A stretch of 64,000 nt of DNA, taken from assembly GCF_000699445.3 (NCBI RefSeq), contig NC_067199.1, positions 34,518,902 through 34,582,901 of the forward strand, written 5' to 3'. Below the pieces are notes generated by a model. That model was not told where the DNA came from. It made no database searches and saw only the letters and a list, made by a program, of their open reading frames with translations. The position numbers and the translations under genes are program-made. How positions within the stretch are numbered: position 1 is the stretch's first letter; every line of letters starts with the position of its first letter. The DNA is from Schistosoma haematobium. Lineage: Eukaryota; Platyhelminthes; Trematoda; Strigeidida; Schistosomatidae. Positions 34,815 through 45,130 of this stretch are shown here, in pieces.

Positions 34815-36360
34815 ATTGATTATTAACTAGTTGGCTCCAAAGTTGGCCGGGGTAAAAGAAACGACTGAACATATTTCTTTTGGATGCAAAGTTCTGGCTT
34901 TTTGATTCGAATAGCAATTGCTTCAGCCGTCTGTAGGATTCTCAGTCTGACGGAATTAGGTAGAATGCTGTTAACACAATATATTATTGCGAAAGATTGC
35001 TCCATGTTGGCTGTATGTCCCGTCCAAATTAAATGGGCTAAAATGGAGCTGTTAACCGTTTTAACTACACCTTTGCTTAACCACACTGGGAGGTGCTAAC
35101 GAGCCCGAATATACAAATTCCTAGAACATCTGCCAATATAACTTGCTCCATAGGAGCAGTTGAAATGATAGATACAGAAAGAAGTGGCTAGTCTAGGCAA
35201 TTTATCTTTCAACCTTGGAGTGATCATTGGACGTGTAGAAAACATTGATTGTAGTTTACCTGCATCAAAAGCTCTTTGAATTGATCTGCGTAACTTCAGT
35301 CTTAGAATTTCACTAGGTGCATCGCCCCTGAATCGTAAGCGTATATACAGAGGCTTTTTATTCACGGTCAGGCATACTCTATGCTTTCTTTTATTGGCTA
35401 TTTTTCTATTTATAAATTTCTCTGGATATCCATTTTCTTCCAGGATCGTGTATAATGCCTTTCTTTCATCTTCGACCGTATCTAGAGAGTATATGGTCTT
35501 GATTCTATGGTGCAGCGTCTTAAACAGGTTCCTTTTATATTGCAGAGGAACAAAACTAAGAAAGTTTGTATATTGGCCCGTCTAAGTAGTTTTCTTGTTT
35601 ATGTTTCTCCTTAATTACCCGTCTTTTCTCATTGTAATCAGAACATCTAGAAAGAATATTATAACCCCATTTTCTTCCTCACATATGAATTTTATGGACG
35701 GGTGAACTGTATTGAATCGCTCGAGTGCTTTTATCAAGTCCGTATAGTCGTTACAAGGGATAAACGTATCGTCCATATATCAGCAGTAAAATGAAAACTT
35801 TTCGATCTGTTGTGCCAGTGAGCCGTTTTCTAGTTTAGAGAGAAAAATGTCAGACAATATGGGACCTAAGGGTGGACCCATTGCGACACCATCTATTTGT
35901 CTATAGCCTTCACCATTAAGTTTGAGATGTACATTTTAGTAGTAATTCTTCGATGATCTCCACAGGGAATGTAGTTTCCATTTCTTGTTCACAAATATAT
36001 TCTACAGTCTCTCTATGTAAACAATGACGTTACATCAAAGGACATCATCGTTTGACCTTTCGTGTTTGTTTTTAATTTTGTCGACGAATCGGAATACAAC
36101 CTTAATACTATACATCCCTAGGTGTTTGTGGAGTGAATTTAAAACGGTTACTAACCACTTTGCTACAGTATGATAAAGGGAATCGTACATGTTCGAAATT
36201 GGTCTCAATGGGATACCCGGTTTATGTACCTTCGGTAGTCCGTACAACCTAGGTAAATGGGTAACTATCGGTTTAATTGTTTCATATATGCCTGGTGGAA
36301 TCATCTGTTGGTCCCTGAGTTTTTTTTGAAGATCTGGTCAGTTCATTTTTCAGCAATTAA
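34815..36360 (-). mobile_element. Penelope-like element, RT plus GIY-YIG, inactivated
   Basis: The minus strand reads, in order: the Penelope RT block YGLPKVHKPGIPLRPIS (near 36195-36247); GVAMGPPLGPILSDIFLSKLE (near 35830-35910); catalytic YMDDT (35765-35779); and a GIY-YIG endonuclease block GASYIGRCSRN (near 35115-35150) after the Cys-rich spacer YHFNCSY. A TGA lies directly before YMDD and further stops and frameshifts separate the parts, so it is a pseudogene. Penelope-like elements are reverse-transcriptase retroelements distinct from LINE and LTR types; schistosome members are known (Cercyon type). It lies in CNNM intron 2, in sense with the gene. Confidence 0.88.
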
Positions 36361-36484
36361 AACCTTGTGAACAAGTATATTCAATATACAATATTTTAAA
36401 ATTAGCCTATTTATTACAATACTTCAAATTCACAATATGACGTTATTATTGAGTGACGTGAAACAATAACTTATAGGACTTAAA

Positions 36485-36780
36485 TAGTTATACTTAAGTA
36501 GATAACGCGATGGCGTTTGAGACGAATGGTACTGGGTTCGAGTCTCGGAGTGAATATCAACTCTTGGATGTAGGTACATACAGCTGACGAATCCCGAATA
36601 GGACGAAACGCGCATCCTAGATTGCACTACTAGTCACCATCCATCTCTGTTTATAATGCTTGTGACTTAAGGCAATATCGAGGCAATCCGTATAGGACGC
36701 ATATATACCAACAAGAAACTGATCAACTGCAGTCCTAAACGTCAATGGGAAGATTCAAACAACCAATACAAAAATGAATT
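36485..36780 (+). repeat. Sm-alpha-type SINE (family A) with near-intact hammerhead
   Basis: Head TTAAGTAGATAACGCGATGGCG, B-box GGGTTCGAGTCTC (36535-36547), hammerhead near 36578-36626, and a longer 3' part shared with the 40193 copy (AATATCGAGGCAATCCG). Core CTGACGA and GAAA are intact. Stem II loses its closing pair (A opposite C), stem III reads ACGC/GCAT and stem I has two mismatches. Weak or no activity is expected. Confidence 0.82.
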
Positions 36781-37299
36781 AGATTGATTTTTCAACGATA
36801 TCATGAAAATTTATTCAGTTAACCTGGTACACATACGCATCGAATTTGAATTGTTACACTAAATCATCACAATAAGTTGAAATTATCAAAACAGATCTCA
36901 TAGTAGTAGAAATAATAAAAGTATTAGCGATAGTAGAAAGAATTCGGCATAGACAATATGATCTTAAGAAGAATGAATGAATTTGTCGAAGAAAAATAGT
37001 TAAAATCCAACGAGAGATAAAGAAGAAATGGATTTACCTCATCATTAACAATTATGATCACTATAATGTTCCGCATTCTCAACATCTCCAACCATTGTAA
37101 GCAGAGATAATCTTATTGGTTAAATCCATATTATTAACTATTTTCATTAAATCATGAACCACAATATAAATTCTAATTGTATATATGATCTCAATATTTT
37201 TTAATATAAAAGGTCTATTTCTATGGTCAAGTTTCGAATTATTCACACATTGAATATACTGAAATAATTAATGAAATAAGAATGCTGAAGAATAAATTG
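36781..37299. other. Intronic AT-rich stretch, no feature seen
   Basis: No coding or repeat signature recognised. Confidence 0.4.
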
Positions 37300-37715
37300 T
37301 GTTGAATTCATGAGTCAATTTAAGCTAGACCACTATGGGAAACCTGGATACACTGAATGGCCGGTTTGTCCTAGTATAGGACTCATGAGTAGTGCGCATC
37401 CATGATCCCACACACGAAACTCGAACACAAGACCTTCGGTCTCGTGCGCGAACGACTAATCTCTAGATAATAATCATCATGTGCTCACTAGCGATTGGCT
37501 TCAAGATTTATTTTCTTGAGTTCTAGTGAGAAACAGTGACCAGTGGAGTTCAACCATGTCTGTTGTGAGTCAGTGACTCATTGAAGACAATTGCGGACAG
37601 TGGCTCAATTTCGTGAATTGGTTGAAGTTAGACATTAACACCGTTGGATGCCAGCTCACTGATTTATTCAACTAATAAATTACAACAGTCTCCACAAAAC
37701 CCCCATTGTGATGAT
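37300..37715. repeat. Family B element, long fold-back form
   Basis: The left minus arm is a hammerhead with a destroyed core (CTCATGA), followed by a reversed B-box (GAAACTCGAACAC). The right half holds the long central block in plus orientation (GAGTTCTAGTGAGAAACAGTGACCAG, 37517-37542; AATTTCGTGAATTGGTTGAAG) and the CAGTCTCCACAAAACCCCC end. Confidence 0.7.
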
Positions 37716-37994
37716 AAATTTTGTGTTGTATTATTTTCCTTCCGAGTAAAAATTAAATTTCCAACTGACTAAGTTACAAGAAAGTGAACATCAAATATAT
37801 CACAGTAAAACGAAATTATGCTGCTAAACAAAATTGAGATCTAATTTCACCCGTTTTAACCAATCAAAAGGTAGAAAATATTTTTAAAAAGAATGGATGG
37901 ACGAACTGTTGTACGAAATGAAAGGAATTACACGGAATTTATTATTTTTACATGATGAATGAAATTCCTAAGTTTACCATAGATTCTAACTCAT

Positions 37995-38161
37995 TACAGT
38001 TTAGGATTACGATAGAAGTTCAAGGTTTGGATTTAGGCTTTGGATGTTAGAATTAACGTTAAAACTAGGGTTATGATTTAAGATTAAAATGTAAAGAATG
38101 TGGTTATTCTACTGTAATTTTAAATCTAACTCTAAATCCTCAACCCTAACCCTAAACTGTA
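37995..38161. mobile_element. 167-bp TIR element (MITE-like) with telomere-like repeats
   Basis: Exact 11-bp terminal inverted repeats, TACAGTTTAGG (37995-38005) and CCTAAACTGTA (38151-38161). The interior is an imperfect fold-back rich in GGATTTAGG and CCCTAACCCTAA-type motifs (38141-38156). If the outer TA is the target duplication, this fits a Tc1/mariner-type miniature element. No transposase is present. Confidence 0.6.
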
Positions 38162-38384
38162 CGTTTTATTCTTGATAATATAGTTCAACCCAATTAATTA
38201 TAGTTTCTTGATTGATGACGTCATACTAAATTGATATACGCGCTATGACTTTGAATTTGCTTTCGCTTTCCTGACTGGCTCGATAGTATACCGTAGGCTC
38301 ACTATATATCATCTCAAGTAACTAAGCTTACACTAAAACATGGAGACAATATCTAGACTTTCAAGTTAGAAAGTACGTGTAACC

Positions 38385-38475
38385 ATGTGTGAAGTTGTGG
38401 CTCATAGGTTCCATTTTCAACTAGTAGGTCATGGGTTCGAATCCTGCTTTGATTTCGATTACTTTGGCCAGAGAG
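38385..38475 (+). repeat. tRNA-like SINE head
   Basis: GTGGCTCATAGGTTCC (A-box-like) and a clean B-box CATGGGTTCGAATCCTGC (38428-38445). No hammerhead follows. Confidence 0.5.
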
Positions 38476-38869
38476 GTAGTGTAACTAGCCGTTACAAACA
38501 CATTATTTTGTAATGAACAATAATGTCCAATATAAACTTGCAGTAGTAGTGTTCGAGGCACCGTAACTCATCTACTAAGTGCTAGTATTCACCCATGTAC
38601 CCTGTTTTGATCCTGATCTTCATCTGAATCCTAGAAATACGTTAACCAGACATCAGAAACGAAGTAGTTGAAGTTAGGTTCAAAAACCTGAGATCTATAT
38701 AGATTTCCTCAGTCAGTGAAAATCTTTAAGAAAACTCAGACCAATGGAATTTTTTGGTGCATTTTCCCCCAAAATCTCCGCAAAATTGATCAATTACTCC
38801 AGGAAGTTGGGAGTTTGAGATATATCGAAAGCTGGTTGTTTTAATTCATCAGTAGTTGCGTCATCGCCT

Positions 38870-39530
38870 AGATTAATCATAAGAAGTGAAGTAGCTGAGT
38901 GTGATGATTACTTCAATTGTCTTGGAAGTCTCATCAACTCTGGTAGCAGGTTCTTAGTGGCTTGTCTGAAAAAATCACGGAGAAAATTCAGAAATCTCGG
39001 TTGGATTGTGTCAAATTACATTAGCTGTAGGAGGCGAGATGCCTACCTACCAACCAAAGAAAGAGTATACTACACAGAAAATAATTCTGTATTCCTTTAT
39101 GTATGTAGGATAGGGTTTATTAGGGTAAAAGACAAATGTTTCTGATCACAAGTCTCTTCGAAACACTGCTCATGTATTGTGGAAGAAACGGATGGACACT
39201 GTTAAGGTTAGATGCAAGGTACTAGGCAAAGATGGGGAATCAATTGGTGAGGTTTTGAGTTCTCATCGGCTGATTTGTCCCGGACAAGTGTTTCGTATGC
39301 CCACTCACCTCCTACCTCGACATGTAATAATGGCTATAATACAATTAACTTGGAAGAGTTAGGGGTGGGGAAACCATGAAGTGGGACCAATCCATTAGGT
39401 CATCGATTGTTGATCGGAGTCATATTAGTTGATGCAGACTACCTGGTTGGGTTCTGAAAGATAACTGCAATCAGTGTTTGAAGACGTTAGATGACATGCA
39501 GATGTATTCACTCTTCATCTTCATATCGAC
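38870..39530 (+). mobile_element. RTE-family-2 LINE remnant, heavily decayed
   Basis: Two short ORFs (38957-39145, 39177-39362) preserve RRRDAYLPTKERVYY, KVLGKDGESIGEVLSSHRL and a GQVFRMPTHLLPRH block. These align to LPTKGRVY, QVLGKDGKSIDDV and FMPNHRLPRR of the 27735 and 33202 copies. Near 39437 DYLVG corresponds to the LPGWD block. Multiple stops and indels are present. Confidence 0.75.
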
Positions 39531-40192
39531 TCTGAGTTCCAGTATTTCTTCGTTTAACTTTTTCACTTTTTCTTCTTAAACCGGATTCTTAATGTTTAGT
39601 CCTTCTAATCATGGTTATGATTATTTCGACTACCTTGCTACTCATTTTTCTTTATTTTATCTTGTCGTACTGACATGGTATGGTATCTTAGGATAGCGCA
39701 AATTTGTCCCAGTCTGAACGATTGAGCCATTACTCAAAAAAAAACTAGATTTAATGTGGTGAAAACAACAAAATGATAACACAAGATTTTAGTGAATAAA
39801 AAAGGATAGTAGTTGTCAGGCAATTTATGTCTTGATGTTTACTTTTTTATTTTCATTATGATGCCACTTTAACAAAAAAACATAGTTTGAATAGATAAAC
39901 TCATGAAATGAATATTTTCAATAATTCAGTAGGTAGCTATAAATTATGGAAACACTTAGGTATTGTGTGAGAATATGTTCTATTTGATAACATTAAATAA
40001 GAGTTTTTTTATTAAAGTTGCAGACTAGCTAGCATCGGAATCCAGAAAGCGTTTCGTTTTTTTCGGGGGGGGGAGGGACTTATCAAATGAATATGCTTGC
40101 GTTTCGACCTCCAATTTCCCACCCAGATTTAAACCCAGTACCATTTGAATTCACTTAGTGTTGTTTTTAATTTTATCTTCAGATTGTTATTA
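39531..40192. other. Intronic AT-rich stretch with a G9 run
   Basis: A run of nine G lies at 40065-40073 (CGGGGGGGGGAGGGAC). No other feature seen. Confidence 0.4.
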
Positions 40193-40550
40193 TCAGGACT
40201 CAGTAGCTAAGTGGATAGCGCGATGGCGTTTGAAGCGAACGGTATTGGGTTCGAGTCGCAGAGTGAATATCAACTCTGGCATGCAGTTACATCCAGATGA
40301 CAAGTCCCAAATAAGACGAAACGCGCGTCCTGAATTCCACTGCTAGCCACTATCCATCTTTTCAGTACCAATTGCTTCAACCATCGACAGGTTATCTTAT
40401 GAGAAATTAAGTTTTGTGGCTAATTGAAATATCGAGGCAATCCGCACAGCATGTACATGTGCCAATAGACACTGATCGATTGGAGTTGTTAGAATTACAG
40501 ACGGGAAAATACAAACACTTACAAACTAAATACCAGTACTGTAATATGGA
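40193..40550 (+). repeat. Sm-alpha-type SINE (family A), full head and 3' part
   Basis: TCAGGACTCAGTAGCTAAGTGG (A-box region), GGGTTCGAGTCGC (B-box), hammerhead near 40290-40336, TTCCACTGCTAGCCAC, then the longer 3' block AATATCGAGGCAATCCGC. The hammerhead core reads ATGACAA instead of CUGANGA (C3 and the catalytic G8 both changed), so it should be dead. GAAAC and loop-less stem III ACGCGCGT are intact. Confidence 0.87.
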
Positions 40551-40814
40551 GAATTAATTAGAGTTTCAGTAGAGTAATGCTGTAACAGTTAACTGGAAAC
40601 AGTACAAAACTATACTAGAACGGTATACATAACAAAGTGACTAACGATATATTCTGCTCGGATAGAATGGTTTAGACTTAGCTTCGACTGTACTACAAGA
40701 TTTCAATCACGTGTTTAAATTGACCGTATTATATAAATTGAAAACATTTTATAAACAAAACCTACTCGAAAATCAATTGTCCGAATAGAAAAATATGTAC
40801 TTATTAATTTTTAT

Positions 40815-41235
40815 TTGTGTGTAGTATGCATACATTCTGGTACAACAGGATACCAAAAGTATAGGTCAAACAAATAAACAGATAATATTGAGAATACAAC
40901 TAAAAAAAGAAAATTAAACTAGAATACTGCACCTTAAGTTACATAGTTCAGGTAAAAATACAGCCACAAAGGATTTCTTTCAATTAGAAGAGTTCTTTTC
41001 GTTTTTACGGAGAATGTAGAAGAAAACTACAGTAGTACCATCATCAGTTTCTAATCTGACCCGTGTCTGATAATGCTTTAAGCCACTGAGTTGCACCGTC
41101 TCTAGAATCCCAACCAAATAGTCTTGATGGAGAGGCAAACGTTAATTCTATATAGCCATTATTATTACTAAAACGGCGCCAGGTTATAAACTGACCATCT
41201 CTGAACTTTTTACACCTAGTCTCAAAGTCAAACAT
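40815..41235 (-). mobile_element. RTE LINE 3' end fragment
   Basis: Minus ORF 41044-41235 contains FASPSRLFGWDSRDGATQWLKALSDTGQ. This aligns to the C-terminal end of the SR2-like protein (SRLPGWGLRDGATQWLETLSDMAQ). The 3' UTR ends in a TGTTGTACCAGAATG-like block and an AAATAAAAATTAATAA tail at about 40800-40830. It may be a separate RTE subfamily. Confidence 0.75.
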
Positions 41236-41614
41236 TAATGTACAATATAGAAGCCATTAGGACGATATCCTTGAAAAATCTTCAAGCCACTGAGGTGAAT
41301 ATTTTAGGATGTTAACACTAATTATATCATTACTGTTTTTGAACCTACATTGCTGAACCTCAATATTACCAGCATAATATTTTCATCCGATGTCAGCAAT
41401 ACATTTTCAAAAGTAGCGATATATATATATACTCACATTTTTCACTAAGGTATATCTGCTACGTTTTAAGTAGCTGTCTTTACACATACAGCTGGTTTAG
41501 AGTTGGCTTAACAAACTTATAAATATAGTTAATAGGTTACATTATCTATACATAGGCATAATTAGAGGAGAACACTAAGTAAATGATATATTATAGTTTA
41601 TATCACGGACAGAA

Positions 41615-41930
41615 TTTAGTTAGACAACCTTTGAAAACCTGGGATCGTTGATCAGATGTTTAGTCCTATTACGAGAATATGGAATAATGAGCATCCACGA
41701 CATTGTCACAAATTTACCTAGGAGTTTCAGGTGACGACTTAGCTTTTAGATTATTGAGTTTGGATCCAGTGGTTTAGTTGTGTAACTTCAATCGGTTCGC
41801 AATATTGCGAAACCATTACCGAGTGCTACTGGTAAGTAACAGCCCCGCTCTCAGTACAATTAAACTCCACTTGACCACACCTCATTAAAACTTCAGGAAT
41901 TTCGTCTCTAGAGTAGTAACTAGTGAACAC
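41615..41930 (-). repeat. Family B SINE, decayed
   Basis: TTAGTTAGACAACCTTTGAAAACCTGG, GAGCATCCACGAC and a reversed head (GATCCAGTGGTTTAG) follow the family order. No hammerhead core remains. Confidence 0.45.
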
Positions 41931-42004
41931 ACTACTATTGTTATTACTATTATTATTATAGATGTAAAGAATTGATGATGAAGTAAAAAATGTAAACTAA
42001 TGAA

Positions 42005-42195
42005 TGCTCACTCAGTGGCCTAAATTTTAAGCACTACCTGTGAGACCTCAAGGTCCTGAGTTCGATCCCCAGTGGGGTCGTAAGTGCTTATGGCTAAGGG
42101 GTCTCATACTAAGATTAAACAGTTACTCAATGCTGCCAAATTTTCAAAAGTTATTTAACTAAGATAAGTTTGTGATGTAAACTATAGAACTTAAC
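42005..42195 (+). repeat. tRNA-like repeat, family B relative
   Basis: CTCACTCAGTGGCCTAAATTTTAAGC (A-box region), GAGTTCGATCCCCAG (42060-42074, B-box), then AAGGGGTCTCATACTAAGATTAAACAG in the position of a decayed hammerhead. Confidence 0.55.
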
Positions 42196-42284
42196 AATCT
42201 TCACAAATTTGAAAAATTAAAAATATAAGTTTTTGATTGAGATCACGAACCGATTGATGCTAGGCCACCATTGAAAACCTGGAA

Positions 42285-42330
42285 GCACTGGACGGCCGTT
42301 TCGTCCTATTGTGTGACTCCTCAGCAGTGC
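42285..42330 (-). ncRNA. Hammerhead ribozyme, core intact, sense to CNNM intron 2
   Basis: Minus strand: stem I GCACTG, core CTGAGGA, stem II GTC/GAC around a longer loop, GAA, loop-less stem III ACGG/CCGT, cleavage triplet GTC, stem I CAGTGC. It is the mirror of 42397-42442, differing by one stem II base. Position in the CNNM transcript: about 260-300 nt downstream of the exon 2 5' splice site. Self-cleavage is inferred from the conserved core, not shown. Confidence 0.8.
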
Positions 42331-42396
42331 GCATCCACGATCCCGCTCGCGGGATTCGAGCCCAGGGTCTTCACCCCCGAGCGGGATCGTGGATGC

Positions 42397-42442
42397 GCAC
42401 TGCTGAGGAGTCCCACAATAGGACGAAACGGCCGTCCAGTGC
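42397..42442 (+). ncRNA. Hammerhead ribozyme, core intact (family B)
   Basis: Stem I GCACTG (42397-42402), core CTGAGGA (42403-42409), stem II GTCC (42410-42413) with GGAC (42421-42424), GAA (42425-42427). Stem III is ACGG/CCGT with no loop (42428-42435), the cleavage site follows C42436, and stem I closes with CAGTGC (42437-42442), six perfect pairs. The loop-less stem III is typical of the minimal hammerheads of schistosome SINEs and Penelope-like elements, which are thought to work best as dimers. Confidence 0.85.
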
Positions 42443-42587
42443 TTCCAGGTTTTCAATGGTGGCTAAAATCAATCGGTTCATGATCCCAATCAAAAACTTA
42501 ACAATCTCCACAACCCCTAAACTGTTAAAAAGATAAATTATACAAGGAAATGTATCTAAAAATAAATATGCTAAACATTAAACTAAC

Positions 42588-42945
42588 CTTGACGAAATTC
42601 TTTTAACATCATTCCTAAATTAGTTGTATCCAATACAATGATAATTGAACGATTATAAAAATCACAAACAGTTGATACTGGAACTTTATCATCTGTATTA
42701 ATAAAAGCTAAATCTTTTACATTTAATACAGATCGAATATTTTGTCGATCATTTTCATAAACTGGTATACGTGTATAACCATTTGAGAAAATTTCATTCA
42801 TTGTATGAAAATCTAAATTAGCTGAATAAGATAACATGAATGCATCAGATAATGGTGTCATTACATCAGCTACAGTTTTAGTAGTTAAAGCTAATGCACC
42901 AGTAATAATATTCATTTCATCTGTTGCTACTGTTCCAGCTAATGC
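42588..42945 (-). CDS. CNNM: CNNM-family Mg transporter, exon 2 (CBS region)
   Basis: Acceptor ATAAAG|GCATTAG (exon starts 42945, phase 0) and donor GTCAAG|GTTAGT (exon ends 42588). The 358 nt are 119 codons + 1. The product begins ALAGTVATDEMNIITGALALTTKTVADVMTP, which is the CNNM region between DUF21 and the CBS pair (EMNIITGAL and VMTP are hallmark strings). It continues through the first CBS motif (NEIFSNGYTRIPVYENDRQNI, VLNVKDLAFI) and into the second (VPVSTVCDFYNRSIIIVLD, LGMMLKEFRQ). The 110-aa ORF starting at the internal Met misses the first nine exon codons. No disruption is seen. Confidence 0.95.
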
Positions 42946-43379
42946 CTTTATTTATAAAGAAGAAAATAAAATAAAGTTAAACAATGGATGAAACAATATC
43001 ATAATTTATGAAGAAGAATAATGACAAATTTTAAATAATGAAAAAGATACGACTATGATTATTACTATTATTTCTATCTGTTTTGTATTTATTTAGATAG
43101 TTCGTTTAATTTATGCACGCAAAAGTTTGAGTTTCTCTGTTGTCAATAGTAAAGAATCCATTTAATTAGTATCCATTGGAATATGTATATCATAAAACAG
43201 ATTGCCTCGACAATGTCTTTATTTACAAGTTTTGTAAAAGATGGACTCTGGTTGGTGGTGGAATTTAAAAAACACGTTTACTCCTATTTGGACTCATTAG
43301 CCGAATTTGTCTGTATTGCAATAGTGATATATGTAAACATACAATTTCATATCTGTCGAACAAGTCATTGGCTATCTGC

Positions 43380-43465
43380 AATAAGTAGCTCAGGGAATTA
43401 TGTGTAGGCTTTTGAAGTAGAAGTTATTGGGTTGGAGTCCCAGTATGAATATTAACTGCTAGCGC
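43380..43465 (+). repeat. Sm-alpha-type SINE head, decayed
   Basis: AAGTAGCTCAGGGAATTATG, TTTTGAAGTAGAAG, GGGTTGGAGTCCCAG and TATGAATATTAACTGC follow the A-box to post-B-box order of family A. No hammerhead is present. The 74-aa ORF at 43183-43407 is not supported. Confidence 0.5.
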
Positions 43466-45097
43466 AGCCCATTTTTACTAAAACTGTGCTGGATCACTTT
43501 GATATCTAGAGTTCTGTAGTTCGATTTCAACTAACACTTAAGTTTCTTTTTAAATTAAACATAATCACCACCATCTCTGTTCAAATACAGTTCATTAGAT
43601 ACAAGTATACTTAAATTGTTTATATTACTTATCATAAGTAGTTATTTATCAAGATAATTTTGTAGAGATGTTGTACAAGTTGTATATAATTCGTAACACA
43701 AACTGATGCCGCTGAAAAGGTAAAGAGGATTTAACAGATGTTTTCATTCAGGTCAGAGCGACTAGTCACAGATACGCAACAACGAACGAATACTGGATCA
43801 AGAATAAAGGTCTTAGGTGGTCCAAAAAGGACTATGCCTTTAAACCATTGAGGAATCGAATGATCTATATTTTTCAGTCTCAATCCGTTTGTGCTAACGC
43901 CCGATCAACCCTAAATAACAATATCGACGGGCTGTATGTTACAAGTTACAGTTTGGAATACGGTTATTAGGTAACAGGATGTCTGAATGGAAATTTTACA
44001 CAATAATCATTTCCGTCAAAAACCGACATGTTAATGTTATTGGAAAGACTCATCACGGATTGGGAAAAATAATTTAGTGTAGTAGAGTTAATACACAGAT
44101 AAAGCAAAAGCAAACTATTTAGCAGTTAATATATTTACTTACTACGGACAAACACAATAGAAAATTACTTCTTTTTAATGACGAACATAAAGTATCCTAA
44201 TCTGTTTAAAAAACATCTTTATAGATGACTAACAGGAATTCAATGGCCTACATTTTTAAATTCATTCAACATGAGATATGGTGCTAACCACATTACCTGT
44301 CAACTAATTTGTCTAGAAGTGATGTGAAAATAGAAACAAGAAGCCCTGACAAACTACCAAAGCTATTTTTCGGGACGTTATTTCATTTTATGCAAAGCTT
44401 GTAAAACACTAACATTTATTTTTGTCCGTAATCTGTTCTACAGAACATAAACTTTCGTTCGATGTATGATTCATTGCTATACCCTTTTCTGTTCCGAAGC
44501 TACTGTAATTTCAACATAATATTTTGCACCCTATTTTCTACGCTAATTCCCGGCTTTGGACATAATTGTATTTTTCCTAATTATTGTACGTTGTGGTCGG
44601 GTTAGTCACCTATTTATTCATGTACCTTTTTACAGTAATCCGAAAATCAGGATATCAGGAATAGATCGAGTAGTGTTCCAGTTGTCTTGTCTTCTCTTAT
44701 TCGCGTGCTTGTCAGTCAATCAGGTGGTAGAATAGTTTTCTTCTCTCTACCCCACTTCGAACTCACGCGTACTAGCCTCAAGGTTAGGTCAGTCAGCCTA
44801 ACGCGCCAAGGTCTTAATCTGGATTAGATAAGTACCCTCAGCACCAAAAGTGGGTAGACAGACCAAAGGACATAACAAGAAGTAACACGCCCACTGAAGG
44901 AGTTGGTTCCAATCTTTGAAGGGGATCTTCGGTGTGACCTGTAGACAAATCCAATATTAGGATTAAACAGCTGACCAGAGACTACCTACCGATTTTAAAT
45001 GGGTTCGCTTTTTTTCGCTAAAGTCAGTTCGTGCGTTTTAACTAATTTTGAACTGGACAGTACCCACAGAACTCCTATGGTAATGTGATAAATCTTG

Positions 45098-45098
<1 letters not shown>
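43466..45098. other. Intronic stretch, unassigned, locally GC-richer
   Basis: 44690-45070 is notably less AT-rich (for example ACTCACGCGTACTAGCC, CCTAACGCGCCAAGG). It looks like an old mobile element, but no protein motif, tRNA-like head or LTR pair was recognised. Confidence 0.35.

Positions 45099-45130
<32 letters not shown>
45099..45130. repeat. (TA)n microsatellite, interrupted
   Basis: Two TA runs separated by a TGTA interruption. Confidence 0.95.

Larger units (their letters stand above)
42229..42520. repeat. Family B fold-back element with two intact opposed hammerheads
   Basis: A near-perfect inverted repeat whose axis is at about 42363/42364. The arms run outward to GTTTTTGATTGAG (left) and its partner at about 42496, then the AACAATCTCCACAACCCC end. 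The left arm contains a reversed tRNA B-box (GGGATTCGAGCCC) near the axis. The element starts about 70-90 bp inside CNNM intron 2 counted from the exon 2 donor. Overlapping ORFs on both strands are artefacts of the palindrome. Confidence 0.9.

Noticed and set aside
40290..40336. Active hammerhead in the Sm-alpha copy
   Set aside because: Core reads ATGACAA, changing both C3 and the catalytic G8; kept only as a repeat feature. The copies at 27170 and 45940 are rejected for similar core changes.
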